The position numbers were made by a program, and so were the translations under genes. From contig CATNEN010000007.1 of NCBI GenBank assembly GCA_950097015.1, positions 9,549,001-9,613,000 on the forward strand: DNA of 64,000 nt, written 5' to 3'. How positions within the stretch are numbered: the first letter of the stretch is position 1; each line of letters begins with the position of its first letter. The notes beneath the pieces are model-generated. The model did not search any database. It saw nothing but the letters and a program-made list of their open reading frames with translations, and had not been told where the DNA came from. The stretch comes from Macrostomum hystrix (taxonomy: Eukaryota; Platyhelminthes; Macrostomidae). Positions 21,267-31,773 of the stretch are shown piece after piece.

Positions 21267-22988
21267 CAAGGACTACTAAACAACACAGGACGTTGCAATC
21301 GCGTTTTGTGCAAATTTTTCAGAAGGCTGGCTAAATGATGCTAAAAGTCTATGGCATATGCTTTATTAATATATGCACGTAGCTCAATAGGAACTTTCAG
21401 AAAATATTTTAGGAGTCAAAATGTGTATTTAAATGAACATTTTTACGAATTCTGTACCAGTTGTTTCTTATGTTTTTTAGCAGGTGCACATGCAGTGTCA
21501 AATAGAAAAAATAGCGGTTGGTTCGCGTTTATCGGATTTTGCACTATCCATGGCGTCGAATCGCCAGATTGGAACAAGCGAAAGCACCGCTGATTGGTAA
21601 AGTGGTTGTCGCAAATTAGGCTGACCACTGTGCCTCCGAATTGCTTAATGATTCCAATGAGGCGAACTACTTGATTGTGCAAAAATTCTGCCTGTAGGCT
21701 GAAGATTGGTACCAACCGGGCAACAAATGCAGATGCACCCATGAATGGTTTCACCATTATAGGCAGAACAGTTCGTGCTTTCTGGTCAGGGGCATCCTCT
21801 GCAGAGCCAATGACATGACAACCTCATGGTTGTCATGATGGTTTGACATAAACCTCGTCAAAAATGATTGAGCAGTATCGCTGGTTTTATGTATAGTGCT
21901 GAAATTGAGCCTCAATAGTCTTTATACAATCACTGTCTGATCCCACTGTGCCGAGACCTCCAAGATGTCTTCTCAATGTCGCAGGATGCGGTAGGTGTAA
22001 GGTTTTTCTGCAGACACGGTAGCTCTGACGGCTTGAAAAGTACAAACTTTCAGACATTAGAATGCCTTTAGATTCATATCTTGTGTTGGCAGACGACGTA
22101 AAACATAGCTCTACTTGCCTAGCAATGAATTCTTGGCGAATATCTTGAGAGTCTCGGCTGAGAGACTGCAGAGCACTGATGTGAGACAATGCTTCGATCG
22201 AAGAAGTAGGCTCTGCAAATTTGACCCGATTGACAATCGCTTCTAGTTGGCTAAATCTTTCCAATTTGTGCTGGAAACCAAGTAGATCGCGAATATTGAT
22301 AGGCGTGTTGCATCTGTAAGCAGAAACTGAAAAATCATTCTGCACACACACGGACTGCTGAACTTGTCGTTCTTGTACAATGAAGAAATTGACTCTGAAC
22401 TCCTCCCGCTGCGCCATCCATTCTCCACTCGAAACAAAACTGAGTGTAAAAGCAGTCAGGAGGAAATTCGCCCATGAGACGATTCTATCAGCAGCATTGA
22501 ATGTAGAGAGCTCATCAGGCGAGCGATTGCGCTCATTTATAAGAACGCCGCGCTGCTTTGAGCGCCTCAATTTTTCTGAAAGGTAATATTAGTCACGTAA
22601 TAGGTGAACAGTATAACTCAACTCATGTCAGTAGTAAGAAACCTTGTCCTAACTTACTGGACACCGTCTGACGAAAGGAACTGGCTGGAGCGCAATGAAA
22701 CACAGATGGTGGATCAATCGGACGTGTGTGATTCTTCACCTTGAGCATCCGTGCGTTCTCAGGCTAGTGCTTTTTACAAACACCCATGTACTGATAACGA
22801 ACTGAGATAGAAAAGCAGACTTAGGACAACTAAAAGTAAAAGGCTAAACTATATGCGTTCCTTTTGAGCTACGTGAATTTATTATATAATAAAGCATATG
22901 CCATAGACTTTTAGCATCAGTTAGCCAGCCTTCTGAAAAATTTGCACAAAACGCGATTGCAACGTCCTGTGTTGTTTAGTAGTCCTTG
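21267..22988 (-). mobile_element. P-element-type DNA transposon, degenerate, with 8-bp target duplication
   Basis: The element is 1722 bp, bounded by inverted repeats of about 130 bp (21267-21394 and 22857-22988, starting CAAGGACTACTAAACAACAC) that differ at few positions. It is flanked by a perfect 8-bp direct repeat GTGACTAT at 21259-21266 and 22989-22996. The length is diagnostic for P and hAT superfamilies. The minus strand encodes transposase pieces: 22570-21887 ends with LPHPATLRRHLGGLG, like the P-family helix before the catalytic core. A shifted frame has SIIFDEVYVKPS (first Asp). 21757-21443 has LICDNHFTNQRCF (second Asp block) and PLFFLFDTACAPAKKHKKQL. Frameshifts and stops interrupt it. 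No THAP zinc finger or distal catalytic Glu block is visible, so it is an internally deleted, inactive copy. Confidence 0.85.
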
Positions 22989-23488
22989 GTGACTATATCT
23001 ATCTTCCTTTCTCTCTTCTGAACAGGAGTAAGGACAGGAGTGGCTTGGATCGATTCTATTTAACCGGAAATTGATTTCACCGATCACCGCTATCAGTTGG
23101 AAGAAGTGCTAAACGGAAGTGAAGTAGATTTCTTTCACATTGCCATTAGTAAATTTTGTAAAGCACCTCCAAATTAAAAATTAAGCAACGCAAGGCAGGA
23201 GAAGGCTTTCTAATCTGAGAATTTCGGAAGGACAGAGCTTTAATCAGCTTCGGGGCAGATAAAATCATAATAATAATAGTAAACAAAGATAGATTCTCAA
23301 ATGGGTCATTTGTTGTTCGCAAATCACTAGCAACAATGACTTTGTTGGTTAACCGAAGTGAATTATTGTCGCTTCGCCTTACTCACTCAATCATTTGCAG
23401 ACCAAGGATATTCAGCTGCATCACCAGCTGCTATGTTTCGAATCAAATTTTCATGTATTTCGATTTGGCTCCTTCAGATGCCCTACCT

Positions 23489-23987
23489 CAGGGGTCGGCA
23501 AACTCCGGCCCGCGGGCCAGATGCGGCCCTCGAAGCTCCCAAATCCGGCCCGTTGCCCCTTCTGACATCTACAGTGTCCTGTTTCATCTCTCCCGTGTCT
23601 AATCTCTCCCGTGTCTAATTTCTCCCGTGTCTAATCTCTCCCGTGTCTAATCTCTCCCGTGTCTAATTTCTCCAGTGTCTAATCTCTCCCGTGTCTAATC
23701 TCTCCCGTGTCTAATTTCTCCCGTGTCTAATCTCTCCCGTGTCTAATTTCTCCCGTGTATAATCTCTTCCGTGTCTAATCTCTTCCGTATCTAATCTCTT
23801 CCCTGTCTTATCTCTTCCCTGTCTTATCTCTCCCGTGTCTCATCTCTCTCGTGTCCCATCTTTCCTGTGTCTCATCTCTCCCGTGTCTCATCTCTCCCCT
23901 ATCTGATATTTATACAGTCAATGCGGCCCGCTGTCGTCTTTTAGGCTCTCTCTTTGGCCCGCCAGAAAATAAGTTTGCCTACCCCTG
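23489..23987. mobile_element. hAT-type non-autonomous element (MITE) with internal minisatellite
   Basis: The left end CAGGGGTCGGCAAACTCCGG, then CCCGCGGGCCAGATGCGGCC, is the classic hAT terminal signature. The right end AAGTTTGCCTACCCCTG is its imperfect inverted copy, with a subterminal GCGGCCCGC block near 23922. Between them lies an array of 17-18 bp units TCTCCCGTGTCTAATCT (about 23583-23890). No transposase is present. An exact 8-bp duplication was not found. CCCTACCT on the left resembles GCCTACCT a few bases beyond the right end. Confidence 0.78.
23583..23890. repeat. 17-18 bp minisatellite inside the hAT-type element
   Basis: About seventeen units of TCTCCCGTGTCTAATTT with C/T variants. 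The units become more divergent toward the right (CTTCCCTGTCTTAT). Confidence 0.9.
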
Positions 23988-24877
23988 CATGCGGCCTACC
24001 TTATTGAAGCCCTTAATTTATTATCAAGTAGTCAAATAGGAAATAGAAAATGTCATAGCATCACGTTGCGACCCTATACTATACGAATATTAAACATGAT
24101 TAATGAAAACACACTGGAACGGGTGGAAGTCAACCCAGCAGAAACAAATAGCATCGAAAAAAGTCATTTCAAATCCATACGGCCATAAAGAATGACAAAA
24201 GAAGCAATTAACAGCTTTGCTGTGATACCTTTGGTTTCACATGAACTCCAAGGCAGCTATAGACACTAGCGGGATTACAGGTAGTACAGACAGGTCATTG
24301 TCTTCCTAACAGCTGGGTAGAAAATAGCATTTATTAAATAACGCAGGAAAGTTCAGAAATATCTCGTAACAGAAAGCTTATTAAAGATTAATATCAACTG
24401 CGCACGCTAATATAGGGTGCTGATTTTTTGTTACAAAAAACACGTTTGTCAATTATGAATGAGAAAACACGAAATAAAAGTTTGTTAAAGTGGCCTTTGT
24501 GTAATTTCTGTGAGTAATGTTGTATTAATTTTAATAAGTAAGTGATAAGTAATAATTTAAAAAGGCAAAAAATGTTTATGGGGGAAATTTTGAAGATAAA
24601 AAACACAATTAACGCTGGCCTGAGACCTCAGGAGTGCTAATTTTAATATATACGCTCGTACATGATATAAACCTGTCAGTTTCGCTGCATTAAATTCAAA
24701 TTAATTTAAATCCTTAGTTTTTTTCCTTCTATTTGAGTTCTTTAAGCTTGGTCTTATAAATAGGGTTTTTGTAAGTAATATTTTTAAGAATAAGAATCAA
24801 TGGGTATTTGTGTTCGAAGCTTACACGACTGGCTGTGTTAGATTTTATTCATACCAGGAATCGCTTCATCGATAAAC
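23988..24877. other. AT-rich spacer
   Basis: No coding signal or element was recognised. It presumably includes the 3' UTR of the minus-strand gene that ends at 24878. Confidence 0.5.
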
Positions 24878-25804
24878 TCATTTAACAGTGACGAGCATGA
24901 AGTCAGCCAGGACAGAGTTGCCGTTCCAGACTCCGGACTTCAGGTTGTAGAGGATCTTGGGCAGAGCGGTGCTGCTACTGCCTATCTGTGCCCATGGACA
25001 GGGGTCAATCTGATCAGTCACTGCCATGATCCCAATATCGCCTGGACATTCAGTGTACACCATGTTCACAAAAAACCGTCGAGTCATAGTGCTGAGCCTA
25101 TCATCACCGATAATCGAGAAGTAGTTGAAGGTCCTGCCCGCCATGGCCAAGTCCGGCTCGCTGCCGACCAGTCTGTCCTTCCCGAACCAGTTCGTCACGT
25201 TCAGTCCGGCGAAGCTCGCGTCGAAGGAGATCTTCAGCACTGTGGCGCCGTCCTTCAGAATCTCCACAGACAGCGTCTTGCCCGACAGCAGTCTCATGAG
25301 ATCGGGCAGTCGGTCGAGCCAGCACGAGCGCCAGAAGTGGATCGGAGGCGGTCCGACAGCCGGCGACACCAGGAGGGACTGGTTGCATCCGATTGGCGTC
25401 AGGAACGAGTCCAGGACCTTCACCTGGCTTCCGGACTTGACCGCGAACAGCACGAGTCGGGGCTGTCCGAGGGACGCCGGAAACAGAGCTGTGAGCGGGT
25501 CGGACTCGTTCACGAGCAGCTGGTCGCACCAGGCTGAGATCTCGCAGCCTCGGACCTCATCGTATTGGTTAATGCGGATGAAGCTTGGATCATTATTGAG
25601 CTGTTTCAGTTGCATCCAGGACATCTGGCAGTCCAGCAGGGACCGCGAGTGCGGCTTCAGCAGCCGGCGGCAATCGGCGAGTGTGCCAGGCAGAGCGAGT
25701 GTCGCGAAGACCCCTGCCTGCGAGGCTGACGTGCTGTCACCAGGGCTCACTGCTATCGCGTTAGACACCAGCGCAATAGATAAGGCTGTCTTAAGCAGCT
25801 CCAT
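24878..25804 (-). CDS. Secreted single-exon protein, uncharacterised
   Basis: A 308-residue intronless ORF starts MELLKTALSIALVSNAIAVS, a good signal peptide with likely cleavage near residue 19-20. The mature part has paired cysteines (DCRRLL, DCQMSW, GCEISAWCDQ, IGCNQS, SCWLDR). Aromatic-rich C-terminal blocks follow: NVTNWFGKDRL, FNYFSIIGDDRL, RRFFVNMVYTECPGDIGI, DPCPWA and ILYNLKSGVWNG. N-glycosylation sequons occur at NES, NQS and NVT. The C-terminal pattern (NWF, FNYFSI-GD, RRFF-N, C-x2-D-x-G, CPW, ILY, W-N) is, from memory, like extracellular proteins predicted in lophotrochozoans that have no assigned function. That resemblance needs a database search. No other domain is recognised. 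Confidence 0.7.
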   Translation of the reverse strand: MELLKTALSIALVSNAIAVSPGDSTSASQAGVFATLALPGTLADCRRLLKPHSRSLLDCQMSWMQLKQLNNDPSFIRINQYDEVRGCEISAWCDQLLVNESDPLTALFPASLGQPRLVLFAVKSGSQVKVLDSFLTPIGCNQSLLVSPAVGPPPIHFWRSCWLDRLPDLMRLLSGKTLSVEILKDGATVLKISFDASFAGLNVTNWFGKDRLVGSEPDLAMAGRTFNYFSIIGDDRLSTMTRRFFVNMVYTECPGDIGIMAVTDQIDPCPWAQIGSSSTALPKILYNLKSGVWNGNSVLADFMLVTVK

Positions 25805-26846
25805 GCTGAGAAGGTGGATAGTTACAAGTCATAAAAAAGTGTCTTTTGTACTTTGGAATTTTTGTGCCTTAAAGGGCCACTCAAATTAAGTTGGTTGGTT
25901 TGGAGTCAATCCTAATTGAGAAGTATTATATTCGCAGTGTCGTTGTCAAGGTCTGGAAATATCTTTCAATGCTGAGAGCTGCGCCTTCGCTTGTAACGAT
26001 AGCCTGAATGGTTTATCTCATTTTTAGCCAGCGCTTTAATTGATTGGCAATTGTGACGATAGTGTCCTTCAATTTCCTGAAATTTATAGTGCTGATCTCG
26101 CCCTTCCTATGACCGTATCGTTGAATAAATTGCATTGTTTACTCCCGATTGCATCTGCCGTCATGCGCAGGTGGAACAGAGCTTGCAGCGCTAACGGTTG
26201 CTTCGATTCGGTTAGCTTTGAGGCCAAGATAATTAATTAAATTTGCTCCACCGCCAGCAACCAGCAGAAGCACTGATGCTGGGAGGGGATGGAAAGGGTA
26301 TGTATTTATTCATTGCTTTATGCCAGTTGCCAATTTACTGTACACCCAGTCCGACAGTGGAGGATACAGAAAATTTATCCCATTTCATAAGCAGAATTGG
26401 GTTTCAGGCAGCACAGTTGACCAGTCATGCATGCAAGTGACTTTTCTCTTGGTGCTTAATTTTAGTGCTCACGTCTTTCTATGATAACTGGCGTCTATAT
26501 ATAAATGCTATGCATTGATGTCCATGGATTAATAAGTATGAATGACTTAACAGCCATAATACAGTTTTTTGCCATGGACTTTTCTAGCTAGCAATGGAAG
26601 AAGTAGCTATAGGGAAGTTCATGCTTTTTGCATGATTTTCAAACTTTTTGTCAAGCGCAATCTGAGACTGAGAAGCAAAAACGAGAGCCGGTGAAGCCTG
26701 CATGTTCGTAAAAATTATTCCCCAGTTGGATTGGCCCATAGACCAGATAAATGTATTTATTTGGCCGTTGAAATTTAACTGGCCGGGACAGATAAACATT
26801 TATCTGGTCCGGTGACAATTATCTGGCTTCAACTGTGGAATAAATA
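25805..26846. other. Spacer upstream of the Tc1-like element
   Basis: No gene was seen. A small imperfect inverted repeat (CCAGATAAATG at 26742 and CATTTATCTGG at 26790) lies about 60 bp left of the transposon. It may be a remnant of another element. Confidence 0.45.
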
Positions 26847-28088
26847 CACTCAGCAACATTTAAAACGCAACACTCTAACTAGAAGAAAAATCAACTCACC
26901 CAGAAGAGTCAAAGCGCATAGTCTATGGTTCAAATCGAGCTTCAGAAACGCGTGTAGCTTCCTCTCGCAAGTAACAGGGCGATGACTATGGACTGTTTTC
27001 AGACAGAGTGATCCAGCTGAGAGAATGGTTCAACAGATGACAGACGCGGAAAGATGGCGAGCAGTCGGAATGTTGGAAGCAGGTTGTACTCTTCGAACAG
27101 TTGCGAACCACTTCGGGAGGTCGCCTTCAACAGTTTTACGTCTGCTACAGAAGAGCAGAGCCACTGGAAGCGTGGCTCACGCGAGAAAAGGTACGGTGCT
27201 TCACCAACTTCGCAGTACAACAGCGAGGGCAGATCGACGTCTGCTGAGAATAGTGCGTGGAAACCCCACACTGCCTGCCACACTCCTGCGATTGATGTGG
27301 GCAGAGAGAAGCCGCAGAGGCAACGTTCTCAGCGCGCAGACGATTCGCCGCAGGATTCACGCTGCAGGATTGCGGTCAAGAAAAATGCGGAGGAGGCCGC
27401 GCCTGAGTCCTGCACATGTCGCTAACAGGGAACTGTGGGCCATGCAGCGGGCGCACTGGCGGCAAGGACAGTGGCAGCGCGTTATCTTTACAGACGAGAG
27501 TCGGTTTCGTCTTTTTCGCAGTGATGGTCGAATTCGCGTCTGGCGTGAGCCACGGCAAGAGCTTCTGCAGCAGCACGTGCAAAGCTGCGATGGGCAGGGA
27601 CCCTCCGTACACGTGTGGGCAGGGATTTCAATGCGAGGCAGGACCCAGCTGGTTTTCTTAGACGCAAACGTGAACGGCGATGAGTACGCTCGTTTGCTGC
27701 AGACGCATCTGCTCCCTTTTGTTAACAACCACTTTGGTGGCGTCGCAAACTGCAAACTACATCTTCGGTGGCCTTCAAGATCCCCTGATATGAACCCAAT
27801 TGAACATGTCTGGGCCTTTATCAAGCGGAGTGTTCAACGGCAGAATCCGCCGCAGACAGTCGCTGAACTGCGAAACGCTGTTGCTAACGCGTGGCAGGAA
27901 ATTCCCCAGGACTTTTTTCGACGCCTTGTTCTGGGAATGCCACGTCGAGTCAACGCCCTGTTACTTGCGAGAGGAGGCTACACGCGTTTCTGAAGCTCGA
28001 TTTGAACCATAGACTATGCGCTTTGACTCTTCTGAGTGAGTTGATTTTTCTTCTAGTTAGAGTGTTGCGTTTTAAATGTTGTTGAGTG
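26847..28088 (+). mobile_element. Tc1/mariner-superfamily transposon with 135-bp terminal inverted repeats
   Basis: The element is 1242 bp, flanked by TA dinucleotides (26845-26846 and 28089-28090). The 135-bp inverted repeats (26847-26981 and 27954-28088) start CACTCARCAACATTTAAAAC and match at all but a few positions. The single intact ORF 27025-27993 (322 residues) is a Tc1 transposase. It has N-terminal helix-turn-helix regions (LRTVANHFGRSPSTVLRLL), VIFTDESRFRLF (first Asp) and SRSPDMNPIEHVW (Glu). The block that normally carries QDNAP-H with the second catalytic Asp is missing: FVNNHFGGVANC runs straight into KLHLRWPSRSPD. This in-frame deletion predicts no transposition activity. Confidence 0.92.
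27025..27993 (+). CDS. Tc1-like transposase, open but lacking the second catalytic Asp block
   Basis: This is the 322-residue DDE transposase of the enclosing element. It would bind the inverted repeats with paired N-terminal helix-turn-helix domains and cut and paste the element at TA. The ORF has no stop or frameshift, unlike the other transposon remnants in the window. It lacks the roughly 20-25 residues around the second Asp. The last 13 codons and the stop lie inside the right inverted repeat, so the left repeat carries the complement of the C-terminal coding sequence. An open frame with a catalytic deletion suggests a recent change or a DNA-binding-only product. Confidence 0.88.
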   Translation: MVQQMTDAERWRAVGMLEAGCTLRTVANHFGRSPSTVLRLLQKSRATGSVAHARKGTVLHQLRSTTARADRRLLRIVRGNPTLPATLLRLMWAERSRRGNVLSAQTIRRRIHAAGLRSRKMRRRPRLSPAHVANRELWAMQRAHWRQGQWQRVIFTDESRFRLFRSDGRIRVWREPRQELLQQHVQSCDGQGPSVHVWAGISMRGRTQLVFLDANVNGDEYARLLQTHLLPFVNNHFGGVANCKLHLRWPSRSPDMNPIEHVWAFIKRSVQRQNPPQTVAELRNAVANAWQEIPQDFFRRLVLGMPRRVNALLLARGGYTRF

Positions 28089-28092
28089 TACA

Positions 28093-28226
28093 TTATCACC
28101 CACTTGTTTGACTTATCTATGGCCGGGAACGGCTGAGGACTCGTTTATTGGCCGAGGCGAAGCCGAGTCCAAGAAACGATGTCCTCAGCCGTTCCCGGCC
28201 AAAATAAATAAAAAAGTGGGTGATAA
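28093..28226. mobile_element. Foldback / palindromic MITE-like element
   Basis: An almost complete palindrome of 134 bp. Outer arms are TTATCACCCACTT (28093-28105) against 28214-28226. A perfect 20-bp stem GGCCGGGAACGGCTGAGGAC runs 28121-28140 against 28181-28200. The pairing then continues (CGTTTATTGG against CCAAGAAACG, and GAGGC-GAA-GCC) to a 3-base loop. It begins 3-5 bp beyond the right end of the Tc1-like element. It has no coding capacity. Confidence 0.8.
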
Positions 28227-28649
28227 CTTATACTTACTCTACGAGTACTACTGCTGAATAATATATCGAGCAGCAAATATTATCTTTCCATTAATTGCTT
28301 ACTGAACAGCGGAAGGACACATCGGCTTCCAACAGTATGCAGTGTTGTTTACTAGCCTAGCTATTAATCCGTGGTTAATTCTTTCTGTGCTATCCCAATG
28401 AGCGGTATGACGCTCGGCGCTCTGCTTCCTTTCCCCACGCAGTTCTGGTCCCAAAGTATAGTGAAACAGGCTCGCCTAAGTAATATGTTGGCAGCTAGTT
28501 TCCTCGTTATTGGAGGACCAAAGTCCCTCTATCGAATATTACTAGCGTATGGCTCTGACTTCGATCGTTAACCAAAACTTAGGCCAAAAAATAGAGCTAT
28601 TGCCGGTTAAATTGGCACAATTGTATGGGAGCGGAGCTCTCATGAGCTC

Positions 28650-28880
28650 AAATTCACGATGAGGCATGCGAATTCGCTTCGAGTGGAGCCGCGGAGAGGA
28701 AGGCTTGGGAGGCTTGTGGTGTTATTAATTATCGCCCATTTGCTATAGGGCTATCCCCGCAAAGCACAGCAACAGTGTACACTGCTACCTGGGGATGCGA
28801 AAGTCAGGACTGCAGAAACAATTTCCGATCGCATTTGCTTCTGGTCTCTGAAGGTCATCAAATGATGCACCAGTGCCTGC
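28650..28880 (+). mobile_element. Degenerate SINE family A relic
   Basis: It contains CCGCGGAGAGGAAGGCTTGGGAGGCTTG, then CAGTGTACACTGCTACCTGG with GATGCGAAAGTCAGG, and TCATCAAATGATGCACC, all in the family A order. The tRNA-like head is badly eroded. Confidence 0.5.
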
Positions 28881-30241
28881 AAATAGTGTTGGTATTACCA
28901 ACGGAGAAATCTGTTCGAAGAGCGCCTAATTAAATGCTAAAGGCGCCTCCGTATTTTATTCAGTTAGCTGGACGCATGAACTAATTAATAAGGACTAATT
29001 AAGTACGGTGATTCCAAATCATCCAATGCAATTATCCTCGAAATATCCTCGAAAAATGAAAATCAAAATAATATGCAGTCTTCAATATGACCTTGATATC
29101 CTGCATCTGTGCGTTTTTAAGGATGACTCAGTCTCAAGTAGAGCGAGCCAAGTGGTCCTTTTTGAGGTTATTCAAACAAAAACTTATTTGTGGTGACACC
29201 ATGAAAACTTTATTGGCCATACAGCCTGTGTCGGCCGGTGTTTGCTGACTTCTAGAAAAAAATATTTGCGTCACTAGAAACCAATTTCGCGGAAGTTCAA
29301 TTTTCCAGGCCACGAGCTGGACCAAGTTACACTGCGCAAATTTAATGATAACTCATTGGATTTAAATGTCAAGCCAGAAGCGATAAAAATGTGTTTTCCT
29401 TGCGTCGTACTACCTTATTATTACGAGAACAACGTGTTTTTTCTAATGGCATTTATTCTTATTTATCAAAATATTTCTTTAAGAAATGTATAATTCCAAG
29501 ATTGATTTAATATGGCTACACCCTGACTAATAAACAATGGTGCACTTATTAATATTTCTTAAGTGACAAACTTTATTAATATCATTGATGCTTTAATATT
29601 TATAATGCTATTATGCACATATTCTATTGCTCCAACTAAATTTACTTCATTGCTTACTTATATTTTCATATGAAGCTTTTTCTGTGACAAGGCAAGACCT
29701 TTCTGTGTCTTGTTTAATTCAGCCTATGCCTTAGCAGCCTGCAGGTATATAAGTTTGTATTATTATGATAGCCTTTTCAGCTTAAGAGAATCTGTTTAGC
29801 TTCTCTTGTTTCTTGTGAATAAATGAATGCACTTTTTCATAGTATTTTTCAAGCATTTGTGTATAGACCTCTGTATTACTATTCGTTTTAATAATGGAAT
29901 GTTTTCATTTGGAAAATATTTTTTTCTTAGCACTTTTAGCAGTCACTGAGAAAGGCAAAATGTTGCATTTTCTAATTCATGAAGCATATATTTAGCTTTT
30001 GCTGATTTCATAGCTAAATTTGAGTCTGTATCATTTATATTGTATTTGAGTTTGATAGTCACTAGACAAACTGTTGTATGTAGCATTTAAAACTTAGCTA
30101 AAAAATTATTATAGGTATTCTGTATTCTTACTACTAATAAAAAGCATTATAATATCCCCAATTAGTCATAGTGATTGGTTTGTTGTAGTTTCTACTTTAT
30201 TAGTTTTATTCAACACTGCAATCTTATTGCAGCAGGCTGCA
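28881..30241. other. AT-rich spacer
   Basis: No gene or element was recognised. The segment ends at CTTATTGCAG (30229), a likely acceptor of a 5' UTR intron of the following gene. Confidence 0.5.
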
Positions 30242-31141
30242 ATGGACAGTCGGGTGAAGTTAAGTATTGTACAAACACTTGAGCCTTCAACCAATACTGA
30301 GAGAGTCTGCCTGACAGCCCAACCTGTTTGCGGGCCAGCTTCAGCACAGTTGGCTGACAGAAGACTCAGCCAGCCTGTTAAACTGATCCAGCTGCTCAGG
30401 AATTCTGCTCAATCAAGTTACTGCAATAATGACAGTCGCCCTGGTGACAGCGACTTCGATGATGAGGACTCGCTCGTTGAGTGCATTCCTCCTGGCTGCA
30501 TTGAGATGCCTGGCCTTGTCGTAGCTCAGGCAGCGCACTCCCCACCCAACCTGCTTCACTGGGCCCGCCGCTACTTCGAGGAGGAGCCGTCAGTGAGGCC
30601 CCCATCTCGCGGATCTTCGCCGTCCAAATCTCAAGCTGACGAATCTCCATCATCGAAGGGTCCATCTCCTGTCAAGTCTCAGTCAACAGCTTCCCCATCG
30701 AAATCTCGATCCGGTGGGCCTTCGCCATCGAAAAGCAATGAGCCATCTTCGCCCCGGTCTGATCAGACTCAAGTGGACGACATGTGGCGCGAGTTGAAAA
30801 ACGGCAGTAGGGTTATTCTGTGAGTACGGGTGCATTTAGTGTACTGCTTACTAATAGTAGTCACATCTGGTCAGCAACTTAACAAATGTGGAGGGACTGG
30901 ATCTGTGATCTCGCATTTCCGCCCATATTATAAACCATTCTGCAGCGCCGCTGATGTTGACGAATCGGACGGTCCCAGTTTTTTCGTCAGAGTCGCTCGA
31001 GAAACTGCGGCCGCGAGACTCAGGCAGGCTGAGCAGCTGCAGCTTGGTGCAGGGAAAATCAGCCAACAGGACGACTCCGATGGAGAGGATGAGGAGCCAT
31101 GTGAGACTGATGAAGAGATTAGCGAGGATACGGAAGAATGA
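30242..31141 (+). CDS. RIIa (AKAP-docking)-like protein with Ser/Pro-rich linker and acidic tail, two coding exons
   Basis: Exons 30242-30819 and 30946-31141 join in phase 2 (ATTCT|GTGAGT, CTGCAG|C) and encode 257 residues. Around residues 80-115 the order IPPGCIEMPGLVVAQAAHS and PPNLLHWARRYFEEE resembles the dimerisation/docking helices of ropporin-type proteins (IPPE...L...FTKAAIR.QP.DL..W...YF). A run of SPSKS-type repeats follows (about residues 120-180). Next come a short conserved-looking block across the junction (MWRELKNGSRVIL-AADVDESDGPSFF) and an acidic C-terminus (DEEPCETDEEISEDTEE). If the RIIa reading is right, it would anchor to AKAPs in cilia or sperm flagella. The family call is tentative. 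The gene structure is firmer. Confidence 0.6.
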
Positions 31142-31443
31142 ACGGCTTGCGCATTTTCTTTTTTAGTTTTTATCCCTCACTGTTTTATAAGCCATTGTGA
31201 TTCACTGTATTTATTAGCTTTAGACTTTGCTTTTACGAGCTAGATTTTAACAAATGTTCTGGCCTGGTCTGTAAAAGTTTCTGGGTCGATTATAAACTTT
31301 TCGTGCGCAGTTTGAGTTAAGTGTGTCTCCAGATCGCGTGTCTGGAGTGTATGGAAAAATCGCAGACCAAACAGTAAAGCGCGTATTTGTTTTAACTCCA
31401 TCGAGTTTTTAGTTCGAGTTTGAGACAAGAAAGTGGTGCTCAC

Positions 31444-31773
31444 ATGCGGCACGTCAATTTGCTTGATTATAAAATCAACGAGGCGCCTGTGAAGCGTACT
31501 GTCTACCTGCGTAAAATTAATTTATACCACCTACTAAACCACTCGACAGCAGCTGCACAAAGCGGGGAGGGTGCAGTCCGTGTCTCTCATATTCCGATCG
31601 CCCAATTCATAAGTGGTCCTTATTCTGTTTTGTCGCGTCTACTAGAGAATGAGTTGAAAAAACGGCTCGGTTCTGTGACTTCGCTCCGCTCTCGCCCTCA
31701 TCACCTGGTTGGTGAATTGGCACTGCAGCGGGGCCTACATAGTAAATTGCCAATTCGTCTAATGGATTTTTGA
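31444..31773 (+). CDS. Hypothetical 109-residue ORF
   Basis: The ORF starts MRHVNLLDYKINEAPVKRTV and ends at TGA 31771-31773. It has balanced composition with basic and hydrophobic stretches (VYLRKINLYHLLNHS, FISGPYSVLSRLLENELKKR) and no signal peptide. I recognise no family. It lies 300 bp downstream of the RIIa-like gene on the same strand and could be 3' UTR sequence or a chance ORF. Confidence 0.25.
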   Translation: MRHVNLLDYKINEAPVKRTVYLRKINLYHLLNHSTAAAQSGEGAVRVSHIPIAQFISGPYSVLSRLLENELKKRLGSVTSLRSRPHHLVGELALQRGLHSKLPIRLMDF

